NCBI GenBank assembly: GCA_003427395.1
Contig: BFEA01000042.1
Coordinates: forward strand, 4,368,240-4,390,739
Direction: 5' to 3'
From: Chara braunii
Taxonomy: Eukaryota; Streptophyta; Charophyceae; Charales; Characeae
Length of the DNA: 22,500 nucleotides
In this document: positions 8,225-17,780 of the stretch, piece by piece
Layout: each line of letters opens with the position of its first letter
Position numbering within the stretch: position 1 is the first letter of the stretch
The notes under the pieces: model-generated
Told to the model about the DNA's origin: nothing
Seen by the model: the letters and a program-made list of their open reading frames with translations, nothing else
Database searches by the model: none
Program-made: the position numbers and the translations under genes

Positions 8225-9760
8225 ATGTCTAGCACTGAGAAGGGAGAAGTTTTTGAAGAGAAGCCTCAACTCCCTCTCTCCCCTTTGGAGGCTAAAATGC
8301 TTGCTGAGGAGGAAAACTCTGAAAACAAGCAGCAGCAATTAATGCTCTGAAGAAAGAGAAGAGGCACAAAGTGGAGGGCCCAGAGTGGAGGCAACTCAGA
8401 AAGAGGACAGACGAAAACTTCTCGTGGCAGATATTGAGAAGATCAGGGTGAGTCGATCTTCCAGTCAGTACAGTAAGGACATGGTGGAGTTCGTCCTCGT
8501 GCAGGATGATATCCACCGGTCCTACTTTACGAACTGGGATGCGAGGATTACTAGTCTAGAGGACAGTCACTCAGCGCTCTCTAAAAAGTTGATGACATTT
8601 ACTGCGAACTGGATCGACTCTTCACACACCTTAAGATCCCTCCAACCTTGATCATTCCTGCACCTCCTGGGAGTCCCAAGATGGACCCTCAACAAACCCC
8701 ACAATCCAAACCCCCATCTCCAGCCTCCACAACCGCCTCACAACCCTCAGGTCCATTTGACCTGTAGCGGCCCAAGCTGACCCCTCCACCCATATTCTCT
8801 GGTGAGGACCCCAAGGTGGATGTTTCAGATTGGGTCACTGCACAGAGAACCTACCCGAGCGGGTTCAAATGTGATGAGGATGTGAAGGTGAGTGCCATCC
8901 TTACTCGCCTGGAGAGGACTACACTGAAATGGTGCACCTCCACCTCCAGCAAGCCCTTATTGGAAATGTCTGAATGGGCGCAAAGATTGCGGGTGTCTGG
9001 TTTTCTGCAGGCTTTAAATGACCGGTTTGCAGACAAGGAGTAGGCCAGGAAGGCGACAGACAAAATTGTCTGCCTGGGCCAGAAAAAGTGGGATGGCTAC
9101 TTGTCCAAACTATACTCAACCTTTGAGAGTCTGACATCGACTTCTGGGTTGGAGATGAGTGAGCAGGATCAGCTCATTCATTTCTTGAGAGCAGCACCTG
9201 GAGAGTACCAGCTTGCACTATTCTCTCAGGGCCACAAGGACTGGCGGTTTGTTAGAGCAACCCTGGATCTGGAGTCCAAGCTCCATGTCCAGGAAGCACC
9301 TTTTGAAGGAAGGAAGAGCCCCTCCTCAAAGGGGCGAAGAAAGAGGAACTCTTTGTTGCAACTTCTAGTTCAGAAGATGAGGCAGCATCTTAGAGTGGGA
9401 CCCCTCCATCTGAGACTACCCCATCCTGTGCTGCAGATCGAGTTGTTCTTGCCCTGGCTGATGCTCTGATGGGCCTTGCAAAGGGAAAGGCCCTTGCCCA
9501 GAGAGCATCAACCAGCAGCAAGGGGAAAGGTAAGGGACGTGTCTCTTTCCCTGCAGCCCAAAGGGTCCCATTACCACGAGACGTCCATTGGTCAGTTGAC
9601 CCCCTCGATGCTTCCAGCTTCCACTGACATGCACTCAGGATCCAGGAGGGAGTATGGAGGAAGAGGAAGGACAAGGAAGTCTGCCTGAGGTGTGAGGGCC
9701 ACTTTCTGAAGGATTGTCGCAGCATGCCTCGCAGGCCTTCCGGCTCTAGTTCAAAAAACT
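8225..9760 (+). pseudogene. gag: gag (capsid and zinc-knuckle polyprotein), frameshifted
   Basis: The likely start is ATG at 8225 (MSSTEKGEVFEEK), open only to a stop at 8348; the sense continues in other frames with a charged, helical segment up to 8649. After a proline-rich linker comes the capsid-like block: frame from about 8770 (PPIFSGEDPKVDVSDWV) to a stop at 9041, then in the same frame from 9044 (KIVCLGQKKWDGYLSKLYSTFESL, LIHFLRAAPGEYQ) to about 9360. The pattern FSGEDP..V..W, repeated tryptophans and the Y...F..L region are typical of Ty3/gypsy Gag. At 9682-9717 is a CCHC knuckle, CLRCEGHFLKDC. Its C-to-H spacing is two residues rather than four, so a two-residue deletion is likely and zinc binding doubtful. 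Gag would have packaged element RNA into virus-like particles. At least three frame breaks make it dead. Confidence 0.85.
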
Positions 9761-9991
9761 AGAGTGGAGACAGGTGGAATGAACAGCTCCTTCCTCCAGT
9801 GCTGATTCATCTTCTGATAAAGTTGAATCTTCACCATCTCTCACTGATTCTTTTATGGGAGTTGCAGCATCAGGGTCCTTCATTTATGAGGACACTTATT
9901 TGATTAGACGTGGGAGGAGGATGAATCACAAGTCCTTGCTGATTTTTTCCTGTCTCTGCAGGAGAAGAAAAAGCACAGGCCGGATCTCATC

Positions 9992-10315
9992 TTGCTTCGA
10001 CCCTCCATCCTAGGAGCCAAGTTCAAAAGGCTCTTCGACTGTGGGGCTACTCGCAACTTTATGTCTCCCAAGACAGTCAGCAAGTTGCACTTGGACCGAA
10101 CTCTGGTAAAGCTGCGACAACCAATTGAGGTTCGCATAGGCAACTCATCTACAGTCAGGATCACGACTGCAGTCAAAAGCCTACCTGTAGTCTTTGACGG
10201 GCAGGGAGAAATCAGGCAGCGCCTGAATTTCTATGTGTTCCTCAATGTACCCTTTGACCTTGTTTTCTCCCTACAGTGGTTTGAGGCCACCAACCCTAGG
10301 ATCGACTGGTGAATC
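9992..10315 (+). pseudogene. pol: Retrotransposon aspartic protease (pol, PR domain)
   Basis: An open frame of 106 codons contains LFDCGATRNFMS near residue 14-25. This matches the retropepsin active-site block (normally DSGAT or DTGAT followed by N/H F), so the catalytic Asp is kept and the second residue is Cys. Hydrophobic strands follow (VRIGNSSTVRI, LPVVFDG) and the block ends with FDLVFSLQWFEATNPRIDW, which resembles the conserved dILGmdWL..hnP.iDW tail. Glycine of the expected ILG motif appears replaced. The frame ends at a TGA right after IDW; the RT frame resumes downstream with further breaks. This domain would have cut Gag-Pol during particle maturation. Confidence 0.85.
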
Positions 10316-10483
10316 CCTAGGGTTGAGCTGCCTGACCGGCGAGGGGAATATCGCCCCTGTATGCTCGCTGATCAGTATCATCCGGTCAGCAACTATTTTT
10401 GTATTCGAGCACATTAGTTTTTTCAGCTCTCACGCCAGACTGACCACACCCGTCTGCTTGTAGCTTATGTTAAACAGACTGAT

Positions 10484-11964
10484 GTGGCGACTTCTCCCTG
10501 TCCCTCTCAAATTCAGCAAGTGGTTGACCAGTTCTCAGACCTTATGCAGGAGCCTACTGGACTTGTCCATAGACACACCAAGCATAAGATCGAACTCCTG
10601 CCTGGCACGATCCGGGTTTACAGGATGTCCCCTGCTAAACTTGATGAGCTTAGGAAACAGGTAGAGACCCTGACCAACAAAGGTTGGATACGTCCTAGTA
10701 CCTATGAGTTTGGGGCACCAGTTCTCCGTGTTCCCAAATGGAATGTTGAGTTTAGAATGTGTGTGGACTACAGGGAACTCAACAAGATTTGGAGGAAGTC
10801 TACAGAGCCTCTTTCCTCGGATCGATGATTTGTTCGACATAGTGCAGGGCTGCATTATCTTCAGTAAGATCGATCACAAATCTGGCTACCACCAGATTGA
10901 GATGGCCGAAGGTGATGTCCACAAGACAACCTTCAAGACCAGATATGATACATATGAGTATTCTGGTTATGCCCTTCAATCTTTGCAATGCCCCTGGCAC
11001 TTTCCAGACAGAGATGCATCGCATCCTCAGGCCTTACCTGGATAAGTTTGTAGTTGTCTATCTGGATGATATCTTGGTATTCGGTCATACTGTCCAGGAG
11101 CATGCGCAACATCTGGCTCTTATCCTCCAGGCCTTACATGACAACCAGTACAAAATCAACAAAGAGAAATCCTCTTTTGGAGTGAACTCTGTTGTCTATC
11201 TGGGTCATGTCATTTCTAGAGAGGGGTTGGCTCCTGAAGCAACGAAAGTTGTTGTTGTTCATGACTGGCCGAAACCTTTAACAGTCTGTGATCTTCAGTT
11301 TTTCTTGGGTCTTGCTTCTTATTACAGGAAGTTCATTAAGAACTTTTCATCTATTGCAACACCCATGACCGACCTTACTAAGAAAGACACTCCCTTCCTA
11401 TGGACATCAGAATGTCAAGAGGCATTTACACATCTCAAGGAGGCCTTGATTCGTGCACCTGTACTGAAGTTACCTGACCCTACTTTGTCGTTTGTGCTAA
11501 CCACTGATGCTTGTCAGTATGGTGTGGGGGCGGTACTTCAGCACGACAGTGGGAATGGTCTGCAGCCTATCGAGTACATGAGCAAGAAGATCAAAGCTAA
11601 GAAGCTGCATGACTCTACCTATGAGGAGTTGTATGCCCTAGTGTCAGCGCTCAAGCATTGGAAACACTTTCTCCTGGGTAGACACTTCCGGATCTTTTCA
11701 CATCACTCCACCCTTCAATGGATGAAGTCTCAGGGAGAGTTGAATGACAAGCTTCCGCGCTACATTCAATTTATTGACTTGTTTGACTTTAAACTGAAGC
11801 ACAAGAAGGGTTGCTACAATCGAGTTGCAGACGCCCTTTCTCGTAGGCCTGACGCTCTTTTTCTGATCTCTTTCACTCATTCTTTTGGGGAGAAGACCCA
11901 TCAGACCATTGCCCAGTTACTGCCCCAAGACCCGATTTTTGGGCCTGTTGTGAGGAATCTGTAG
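10484..11964 (+). pseudogene. pol: Reverse transcriptase and RNase H (pol), frameshifted
   Basis: Three frames together cover RT. From 10484 the start of the domain (GWIRPSTYEFGAPVL, FRMCVDYRELNKI) runs to about 10790. Another frame gives PRIDDLFD, FSKIDHKSGYHQIEM (first catalytic Asp) to about 10960. The frame of 10897-11964 then gives VMPFNLCNAPGTFQ and YLDDILVFG, with the two catalytic Asp at 11065-11070. The connection has YLGHVIS and LGLASYYRKFI. RNase H follows with TTDACQYGVGAVL (residue 204 Asp of this frame), TYEELYALVSALKHWKHFLLG and ADALSRRPD. The third acidic position, normally T-D-H, reads S-H-H (residues 268-270), an Asp to His change. The enzyme would copy element RNA into DNA; the frameshifts and the lost residue show it is dead. 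This is the best preserved part of the element. Confidence 0.93.
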
Positions 11965-12126
11965 GCCGATCCTGCCCCTGAACAAGGATCTACTCTGGTT
12001 TCAGGTCTGCTGTATACTTGCAGCAGAGGCGAGGAGCGCCTGTGTATTCCCCAGGATCGCACGCTGAGAACACTCTTCATGTTAGAATGCCGTGATGCTC
12101 GTGGTCACTTTGGGGCCCTCAAATCC
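11965..12126 (+). pseudogene. pol: Integrase zinc-binding region, 5' part before the insertion
   Basis: After a TAG at 11962-11964 the same frame continues (GLLYTCSRGEERLCIPQD) to LECRDARGHFGALKS, the start of the H2C2 zinc domain. The usual first histidine of H-x-x-x-x-G-H-F-G is Arg. The coding stops abruptly in the T-tract at 12127 and resumes after the insertion with LLQRFLWKEM, so the intact protein would have continued directly across the break with only a residue or two in between. Confidence 0.85.
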
Positions 12127-12176
12127 TTTTTTTTTTTCTTTTTTTTTCTTTTTTTTCCTTTTTTTTCCTTTTTTTT
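12127..12176 (-). repeat. Degenerate poly(A) tail of the nested insertion
   Basis: Runs of T8 to T11 broken by C or CC on the plus strand. On the minus strand it is an A-rich 3' tail ending exactly at the gypsy integrase breakpoint. Confidence 0.8.
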
Positions 12177-12704
12177 AGAACAACAGAACCTCTCGGTTTT
12201 GGCTCCTGCCATTATGGTGAGCAGTAGTCCGGTTCCTATTCCCTCGACAAGTCAAGAATGATAGAAAATTTACCACGCACGCTCCTCCCCATTATGGTTG
12301 GGAGGCCCAAGTGGACAACATTGATTGCTTCCTTTTGGGAAGGATGTACCACCCCTTACCCTGCCTAAGTTAGCCTGCATGAAGAATAACCCGTTTTCTA
12401 CGAACTCTGATTGAAGCACATGTCTTGTAGAATGAGGCTCGACTAGCTTACTCCTCTCAGCTATTTGGCTGCCTGATTCGATTTAAGTTTTGGAGTCGCT
12501 AAGCTGCCTTGTTTATTGACTGGTGTGGGTCGCTTCAGACTTCTATTCCTAAAGCCTTAAACCCTATTCTTTATCCTGAAAAAAAACTGAGAAAGCACTT
12601 GCCAGCATTAATTCCTCTGGTGTGTTACTACTGTTGCTACCTTTGCTGAGAGCTAATTCTTCCCTCCCTCCTCTGCCCCCACCCACCCCGTCCCAAATGT
12701 CCAT

Positions 12705-12972
12705 TACCTTCCTTTCCCACTTTCCAACCTTGTCCTATCAGAATCAGAGTTGGATTTACTGCTGCTTGTAAAGGCTACTACTTCCCTTTCTGCTCCATAT
12801 CATTGTAGATCCACCATTGAGAGCCCATGAGTCGGGAAGGGGTCCGGGAATTCCAAGGCGGGGTGCAACGGTATTGCAGGGTCTGTAATAGTCCATTCCT
12901 TGAAACAAAGGGCGTAATCTCTTCTTGCCTCGTCCTGACTGTGGTCCGGGGAAAGCCTCTTCTTCCCATCTG
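12705..12972 (-). pseudogene. Unrecognised protein, C-terminal fragment (copy 1)
   Basis: Minus-strand reading: GKKRLSPDHSQDEARRDY, then CFKEWT, IPLHPALEFPDPFPTHG and SMVDLQ, a TGA at 12800-12802, then YGAEREVVAF and a serine-rich tail (TSSSKSNSDSD) to a TAA near 12705. The fragment aligns without gaps to the plus-strand fragment at 22300-22471 (RRDYCICFRDWT, IPVRPPSQFLDPFPPH, MVDLQWYG), where the stop position is Trp, so the TGA here is a TGG decay. I do not recognise the family. It lies at the upstream end of a poly(A)-tailed insertion, so it was probably copied from an mRNA or belongs to the last ORF of a retroposon. Confidence 0.7.
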
Positions 12973-13840
12973 CGGCCTTGTTGCAGAGGTTCTTATGGAA
13001 AGAGATGAGGAGTGACATGTTGCATTATGTCGAAACCTGTGAGCTATGCCAAAGGAACAAGGTCGTACGCAGACCTCCCCTTGGCCTAGTCAAACCACTT
13101 CCCATTCCTGAGGCATCTGCACAATCAGTGTCTATTGACTTTACTGATATGGGTAGGACCACTCCCCGTGGTATGCGTTAGGTTATGGTTTGCGTGGGCA
13201 GGTTCTCCAAGTATGCAGAATCATCCCTTTGACAGGAGAAGCCAGAGTCCCTGCCGTTCATGCGGCATTTGCTGACAAGTGGGTTACACACCATGGACGA
13301 CCCGCCTCCATTGTCAGTGACCAAGATCCCCGTTTCCGCAGCCATGAATGGCAGTCCTATTGTAGGGACTACCCCCATTCATGCCTGGATATGACATATG
13401 GTCGTCACCCTGAAGCCAATGGATAGACTGAAGTGATGAACCTGATTCTGTTTCAGCTACTACGTCATGTGATCGGTCCAGATCAGCAGGACTAGGATCT
13501 GCATTTCAGTGATGCACAACTGGTGTACAACACGTTTGTCCACTCCTCCACTGGCTTCACACCCTACAGATTACACTAGGGCTGTGAACCTCGGCAGCCT
13601 CTCTATGACATTATCGACAAGGCTACCCCTACACTGACACCTGGAACTGCAGAATTCACGCCACGTTATCGTGTGGATATTGAGCGCACCCGTGCCAACC
13701 TGCTCAAAGCCCAAAAGGCTATGATTTAGCAGGCTAACAGACACCGTCGTCCTTCTACTATTCGCACCGGTGACTGGGTTTTGGTGCTCAGTTTTGAGCT
13801 ATCACGTGAGGAGGACATTTCGCCCAAGTTCTTGCCTCGA
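12973..13840 (+). pseudogene. pol: Integrase, rest of zinc domain and catalytic core
   Basis: Frame 12978-13181 resumes with LLQRFLWKEMRSDMLHYVETCELCQRNK: the CxxC half of the zinc domain. It continues to SIDFTDMG, which contains the first catalytic Asp. After a TAG the frame gives VCVGRFSKYAES; a shift leads to PLTGEA...FADKWVTHHGRPASIVSDQDPRFRSHEW (second Asp) and LDMTYGRHPEANG. There the next codon is TAG where integrases have Gln, followed by TEVMN with the catalytic Glu. Further blocks (LVYNTFVHSSTGFTPY, YDIIDKATPTLTPG, RHRRPSTIRTGDWVLVLS) are in-frame pieces of the core's end with more stops. All DDE residues are present, yet the gene cannot be read through. Confidence 0.88.
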
Positions 13841-14226
13841 TGGGTCCATGGCAGGTTTTAGATACAGTGGGGGCTGACCCCTTTGGACCGTCATATACCA
13901 TTGATGTCCCTCTGCATCTACAAACCTATCCGGTCTTCCATGCATCCCGGCCGTTGCCTTTTACTTCAGTTGGTGCATTTCCGGACAGACCCCCTCAATT
14001 CGGTCCACCAATCCCTGGCAAGGGGTATGAAGTGGAATCAATCGAGGATGAGGTGGGCACAAGCCCAGGCATATTGTATCTTGTGAAGTTCCTATACCAG
14101 CCTCACACTAAGGATCGCTGGTTCACAGGCAAGGAACTCCTCAAGACAGGAAAGTTTGTTGTCCTCAAGTATGAGGCAGCCAAGAAGGGACAACCCCTTC
14201 AATGCTCTGCACGCCTGCACTCCTAG
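13840..14226 (+). pseudogene. pol: Integrase C-terminal GPY/F module and chromodomain-like tail
   Basis: The 128-codon frame opens with GPWQVLDTVGADPFGPSYTID and YPVFHASRPLPF, the GPY/F region that ends gypsy integrases. Residues 63-113 (YEVESIEDE...LYLVKFLYQPHTKDRWFTGKELL...YEA) match the chromodomain plan: Tyr-Glu-Val-Glu start, Tyr-Leu-Val-Lys strand, an aromatic in the third cage position (DRW) and a C-terminal helix. Where the canonical motif has VKW the residue is Phe. In chromoviruses this module binds marked histones and steers integration. The stop at 14224-14226 lies just before the purine tract, so this is the natural end of pol. Confidence 0.85.
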
Positions 14227-14245
14227 CTCGGAGGTCCTCACTCCT

Positions 14246-14257
14246 AGGGAGGGTAGG
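14246..14257 (+). promoter_or_regulatory. Purine-rich tract preceding the 3' LTR
   Basis: AGGGAGGGTAGG, broken by one T, ends two bases before TGCAATGAC. The position and composition fit the plus-strand priming tract of an LTR retrotransposon. Confidence 0.7.
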
Positions 14258-14259
14258 TC

Positions 14260-15517
14260 TGCAATGACGTGCTGATTTTGCAGCTTGCGGCTCGTCGCAC
14301 CGAGGTTGTAACATAGGTAGGTTAGATTCGCCAATTTGTTTGGCGGAGGGCTAGCCGAGATATCTACCTGTGGGGAAAATCTGTGAGGGACATATCTATA
14401 AATTTGGGAAAATTTCAGGCCCGCACTAACTTGAATTTCCTACAGCTACCCTAACTGCGAATAGCAGACCCGGGTTACCACTGGGACAAACGGGCCTACG
14501 GGCCGATGCTGTTAGACTGGTCCTATAGCTTATAGCCGGGTAGGGAGAGGCCCTAGAGGCCAAAACAGAAACGGTGCCGGTCAGTCCAGTCAGTCCGGTC
14601 TAGGTCGTGTCTAGGCTAGGGTAGACTATTAATACAATTGGGAAGTCTCTTCAGGGCTTTTGGCAGTGGGTACGGTGCACATCACGGGATGCAACGTGTG
14701 AACTGGAGTGGTACAGCTTCAGTGTTGGAGGAGACAGATGTAGCCAAAACCTCAAAGCGTCGGCCATAGCTGGGACCTTCGCTGTTCTCTGACAGCACAC
14801 GGGGCTGTCCAAAGGTTTGGGCTATCTGAGGTCTGCTGGGAGCAGGAGAAGTTGGTGCCCTGCTGAACCCTCCTCAGGAGTACATCTTCAGGGTAGTGGC
14901 GTTGCAGCCATAGCTGCAGCTTGCATCCTAAGAGAACATCTTTGTCAAGAGAGGTGGCGCTGCTGGAGATCTTCATCTGGGAGGCCTTCTGGCGCTTCAT
15001 CTTCATCAGAGACTATGGCAATGGTCTTCTTCTTCACCCTCTGAGAGGCGATTGGCCTCAGAGGCCTGTTTCATGGTGGTGCTTCCCTCTGGAGGCAGTA
15101 TCTGGGTGGCGCTTGTTGTTTCAGGGACTCAGGGGTAGTGATGGCGGTTATTCAGGGTTGGGGGAAGAAGCGCTGCTCATTTCTGAGCAGCGCATTCTGA
15201 GGCGATTCTAACAAACCGATGTTCTGAGTTTAATAAACAGTATTGCTACTGTGTGTGGACAATCTTTGCTTCATTGTTTTCTGGATGTGATCTACTCGGC
15301 TTCCATTTACGACTGGTTGTGAGGACTCTGTGGAGCGAATTGCATTTTTAGTGTACTTTGTCATGTCGCATGGTTAAGTCTTCCACTGTGTTTCTCTTTC
15401 CCAGTGTGGTGTGATACTCCCATCCTCACCCCTTCCTTTTGTGTATGTATGGGCATACCTGGAAGTCTATGTGAGTGAGTGTCGGTCTTCTCACAACAAG
15501 CAACCAGGTTCATAACA
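14260..15517 (+). repeat. 3' LTR of the gypsy element
   Basis: A 1258-bp direct repeat of 5559-6743 and of the solo LTR at 3821-5083. It starts TGCAATGACGTGCTG, ends TTCATAACA, and is followed by CTATGC of the tandem array. AATAAA is at 15232. In the U3 stem the first arm is GTTGCAGC instead of GCTGCAGC. Confidence 0.9.
15232..15237 (+). promoter_or_regulatory. Polyadenylation signal AATAAA in the 3' LTR
   Basis: Equivalent to 6460 and 4799. In this LTR it would act as the 3'-end signal of the element's transcript. Confidence 0.65.
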
Positions 15518-15890
15518 CTATGCTATACTACTCTGTTGCATAGTATTCTAGACTACGTTATACTACTATGTTGTTGTGTCATCTAAGACTGCATAGTACA
15601 TAGCATCACTATGTCGCCCATAGGCTGCGTAATACTTAGTATACTAGCTTTGTTTGACTGCATAGTATAGTATTCTAGACTATGCTATACTTTGTTCCTG
15701 TGTCATCCATGGACTGCAAAGTGCTCAGAATGCTAACTCTGTCTGACTGCATAGTACATACTATCCCTGTGTTATCCATAGACTGCATAGTACTTAGAAT
15801 ACTATACCAGCTTTGTTAGACTGCAAAGTACTACTATACCAGCTTTGTTAGACTGCAAAGTACTGCAATGTACATAGTGCATGATTGTCT
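15518..15890. repeat. About 90-bp tandem array, right half
   Basis: The array broken at 5558 resumes: GTGTCATCTAAGACTGCATAGTAC, GTCGCCCATAGGCTGC, GTGTCATCCATGGACTGC and GTGTTATCCATAGACTGC mark unit starts, each followed by TACTTAG(A/T)ATACT, AGCTTTGTTTGACTGC and TTCTAGACT motifs. It is more degenerate than the left half. A short duplicated piece (CTATACCAGCTTTGTTAGACTGCAAAGTACT) occurs twice near 15805-15865. Confidence 0.8.
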
Positions 15891-16081
15891 TTTGCTGAAC
15901 ACGGCGCAGCCTCCTTACTATAGTATCTAACCAGAAAGATAGCTTGTAATACGTTCATGTCCAACGTGCGTTGTGTTCAGGCAAGATGGTAGCTCTGCAT
16001 GTTCTCAGTGCAGAATACTATAGTCTAGACTGCATTTATACTCCTTCGTTAATACGCGGACTAGCAATACGGACGTTTGTG
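15891..16081. other. Short spacer between tandem array and LINE
   Basis: No gene seen. It contains more TATAGTCTAGACTGCATTTATAC-like sequence near 16018-16042, so the array debris may reach the LINE start. The true 5' end of the LINE is not visible. Confidence 0.4.
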
Positions 16082-16925
16082 ATGGACCCGGTCAGAGCAG
16101 TGTATGGGAAAGACCGCATTTGGAATCAAGGCTAGAGGGCACTAGACTTAGGTTTGCGGTCTTTGAACGTTGATGGCTTGGCCTTGTGTAAATCCGATAA
16201 ACAAAACACTATCTGGGACTTGCTGAGAGGAGTGGGGGGTAGAAACTGGTCGGATGTTGTGTGCATTCAGGAGACCCATCTGATGGACACCCCGTCGTGA
16301 CCCCGAAACATAACGGCATTCATAAAATGATATGGCCGTATAAGGCCCTTAGGGCCCATGCCCCGAAGCCGGGGACTGCAGGAGTGGCCATCTAGATCCC
16401 CCCCGAATCTCGGGCAGACCCGGTGTATTGGGCTGTTGATCAGGAAGCGGGTCGATGGGTGTTGATCCTGGTCACATTGGAACTTGAAATAGAATGTATA
16501 TTGTGCATTTATGCCCCTAATACGGTGGGAGAGAGAGGAACTTTCTTTGAGAACCTAAAGACACAAATCCCGGAATGGGTTCTGGTCATTATAGCAGGGG
16601 ACTGCAACACAGCCCCGGACCGTTGGATGGATAGATGGCGGATACCCTCCTCAGTCCCGATGTATGTGGAGGAGGAGGAGCGTATGATTAGAGATTTATG
16701 CCTCTCGTTAAAAGTTTTCGATTCCTTTCAGCGTCTCAATCCGAACTCACTTTTATTCGTGCCTACGGAAGATTGGGATCGAGGGTCAGTCGAGGTCTAG
16801 AATAGATCTGATCCTCATCTCGGAGGACCTGGGGGGATCGGTGCTTTTGGCAACAATTTTACCAGTCAGCCCTTACCCAGACCTTGACCATAAAATGTGC
16901 ACGATTGTTCTATCGTTCCGTAAGA
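16082..16925 (+). pseudogene. LINE ORF2 endonuclease domain
   Basis: The frame from ATG 16082 reads LRSLNVDGLA (the N-terminal Asn block of AP endonucleases) and VCIQETHL with the catalytic Glu, then stops at 16298. In other frames come GTAGVAI (about 16377), ILCIYAPN and VIIAGDCNTAPD (16597-16620; GDFN motif with Cys for Phe) in the 16423-16800 frame, then RSRIDLIL (from about 16790) and DLDHKMC (about 16881; the usual Ser-Asp-His with Leu for Ser). The enzyme would nick the target to prime reverse transcription. One internal TAG at 16133 and at least two frameshifts inactivate it. Confidence 0.85.
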
Positions 16926-17780
16926 AACCAAATCATGGACCTGGATTCTATAAACTTAATGTTTTTATCTTACGACAACAAATCTTTCAGAGCTACACCA
17001 AGGACTGCTGGTTGGTTTGGCACACACAAAAACAGTTGTTTCAGCATGCAATAGACTTGTTTAACAATGTCCTTTTCTTTCTGGGTAGGAAATGCCATGA
17101 ATATTTTAAACTTTTAGCAGCTAGGCGGCATCAACTAGAGATGTAAGTCCGCCAACAATTGCAGCAACTTGAACAACAGGATCAGCGTAATGAAACACAG
17201 TGTTTCACAGTCACAGTCAGAAGGGTACTTAGAGATACAAGCGTTCCATCAACGACTCCATACTTTTGCCACACAACGTTGGGAGGGTACACACATCAGA
17301 GGACGTTTATCACGCTATCAAACAAAAGGAACAATGGATAAGAATTTTTTTGGTATGGCCCGGGCACACTCTCGTAGAACAAATATAGAAGCATTATACG
17401 ACCTGCAATCCGGGCACCAGGACATTGCCATCTCCACTCCTAAATGTTTGCAGATAGCAAGGTCGTTCTACAGGGATCTGTTTACTTCAAGATGTGCCCT
17501 ACAGGAAAGGGATGTCAGGGAAAAAGAAATTGTAGACTTCTTGGAGTCGATGAAGAGAACCTCGTCTATTTAACAAAAAGCAAAACTGGATCATCCCCTC
17601 TCCAAGGAGGAAATCTGAACGACAATGAAGCAAATGGACGAAGAGAAGGCTTCAAGCATGGATAAGTTCCCCAATTAATTTTGGGAGACCTTTAGGACCC
17701 AAATGGCCCCGGACCTTATGGCGTTTTATCGTTGAGTGTGGGACATAGGCAATATGGGAGAGTTGGTGGGCAGGGCATTC
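16926..17780 (+). pseudogene. LINE ORF2 linker between endonuclease and RT
   Basis: Frames 16841-17146 and 17169-17573 carry the LINE linker: PNHGPGFYKLNVFIL (the GxGxWKLN-type block common in L1-like proteins), then a helical, glutamine-rich segment and MARAHSRRTNIEALYDLQSG with ARSFYRDLFTS (the a..f Y..Ly.s motif before RT). No catalytic residues are expected. Stops at 17144, 17571 and beyond break it. Confidence 0.7.

Larger units (their letters stand above)
12127..12972 (-). mobile_element. Nested poly(A)-tailed insertion in the integrase
   Basis: About 850 bp separate two adjoining integrase segments. On the minus strand it ends in a 50-base degenerate poly(A) tract (12127-12176 read in reverse), the sign of target-primed retroposition. 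Ahead of the tail are about 520 bases of noncoding sequence, and ahead of that the remnant of a coding region (12705-12972). It is therefore a 5'-truncated retroposon or a processed pseudogene in antisense to the gypsy element. I could not see a clear target-site duplication at the borders (left ...CTCAAATCC, right GGCCTTGTTGCAG...). Right border uncertain by about 10 bases. Confidence 0.8.
5559..15517 (+). mobile_element. Full-length but dead Ty3/gypsy chromovirus
   Basis: A complete LTR retrotransposon skeleton of 9959 bp, about 850 of which are a nested insertion. It has two direct LTRs (TGCAATGAC...TTCATAACA), an initiator tRNA-Met primer-binding site directly after the 5' LTR, gag with a zinc knuckle, aspartic protease, RT, RNase H, integrase and a C-terminal chromodomain-like segment, then a purine-rich tract before the 3' LTR. 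The order PR-RT-RH-IN is that of Ty3/gypsy, and the chromodomain puts it with chromoviruses. Many frameshifts and stops break every ORF. A roughly 390-base hand comparison of the two LTRs gave about one difference in ten, so the insertion is old. CTAT lies on both sides (ACTAT if the LTR ends one base earlier), consistent with a 4-5 bp duplication. Confidence 0.92.

Noticed and set aside
5559-15517. Copia-type or endogenous retrovirus identity
   Set aside because: Integrase follows RNase H (gypsy order), a chromodomain-like tail is present, and no envelope-like frame lies between pol and the 3' LTR.
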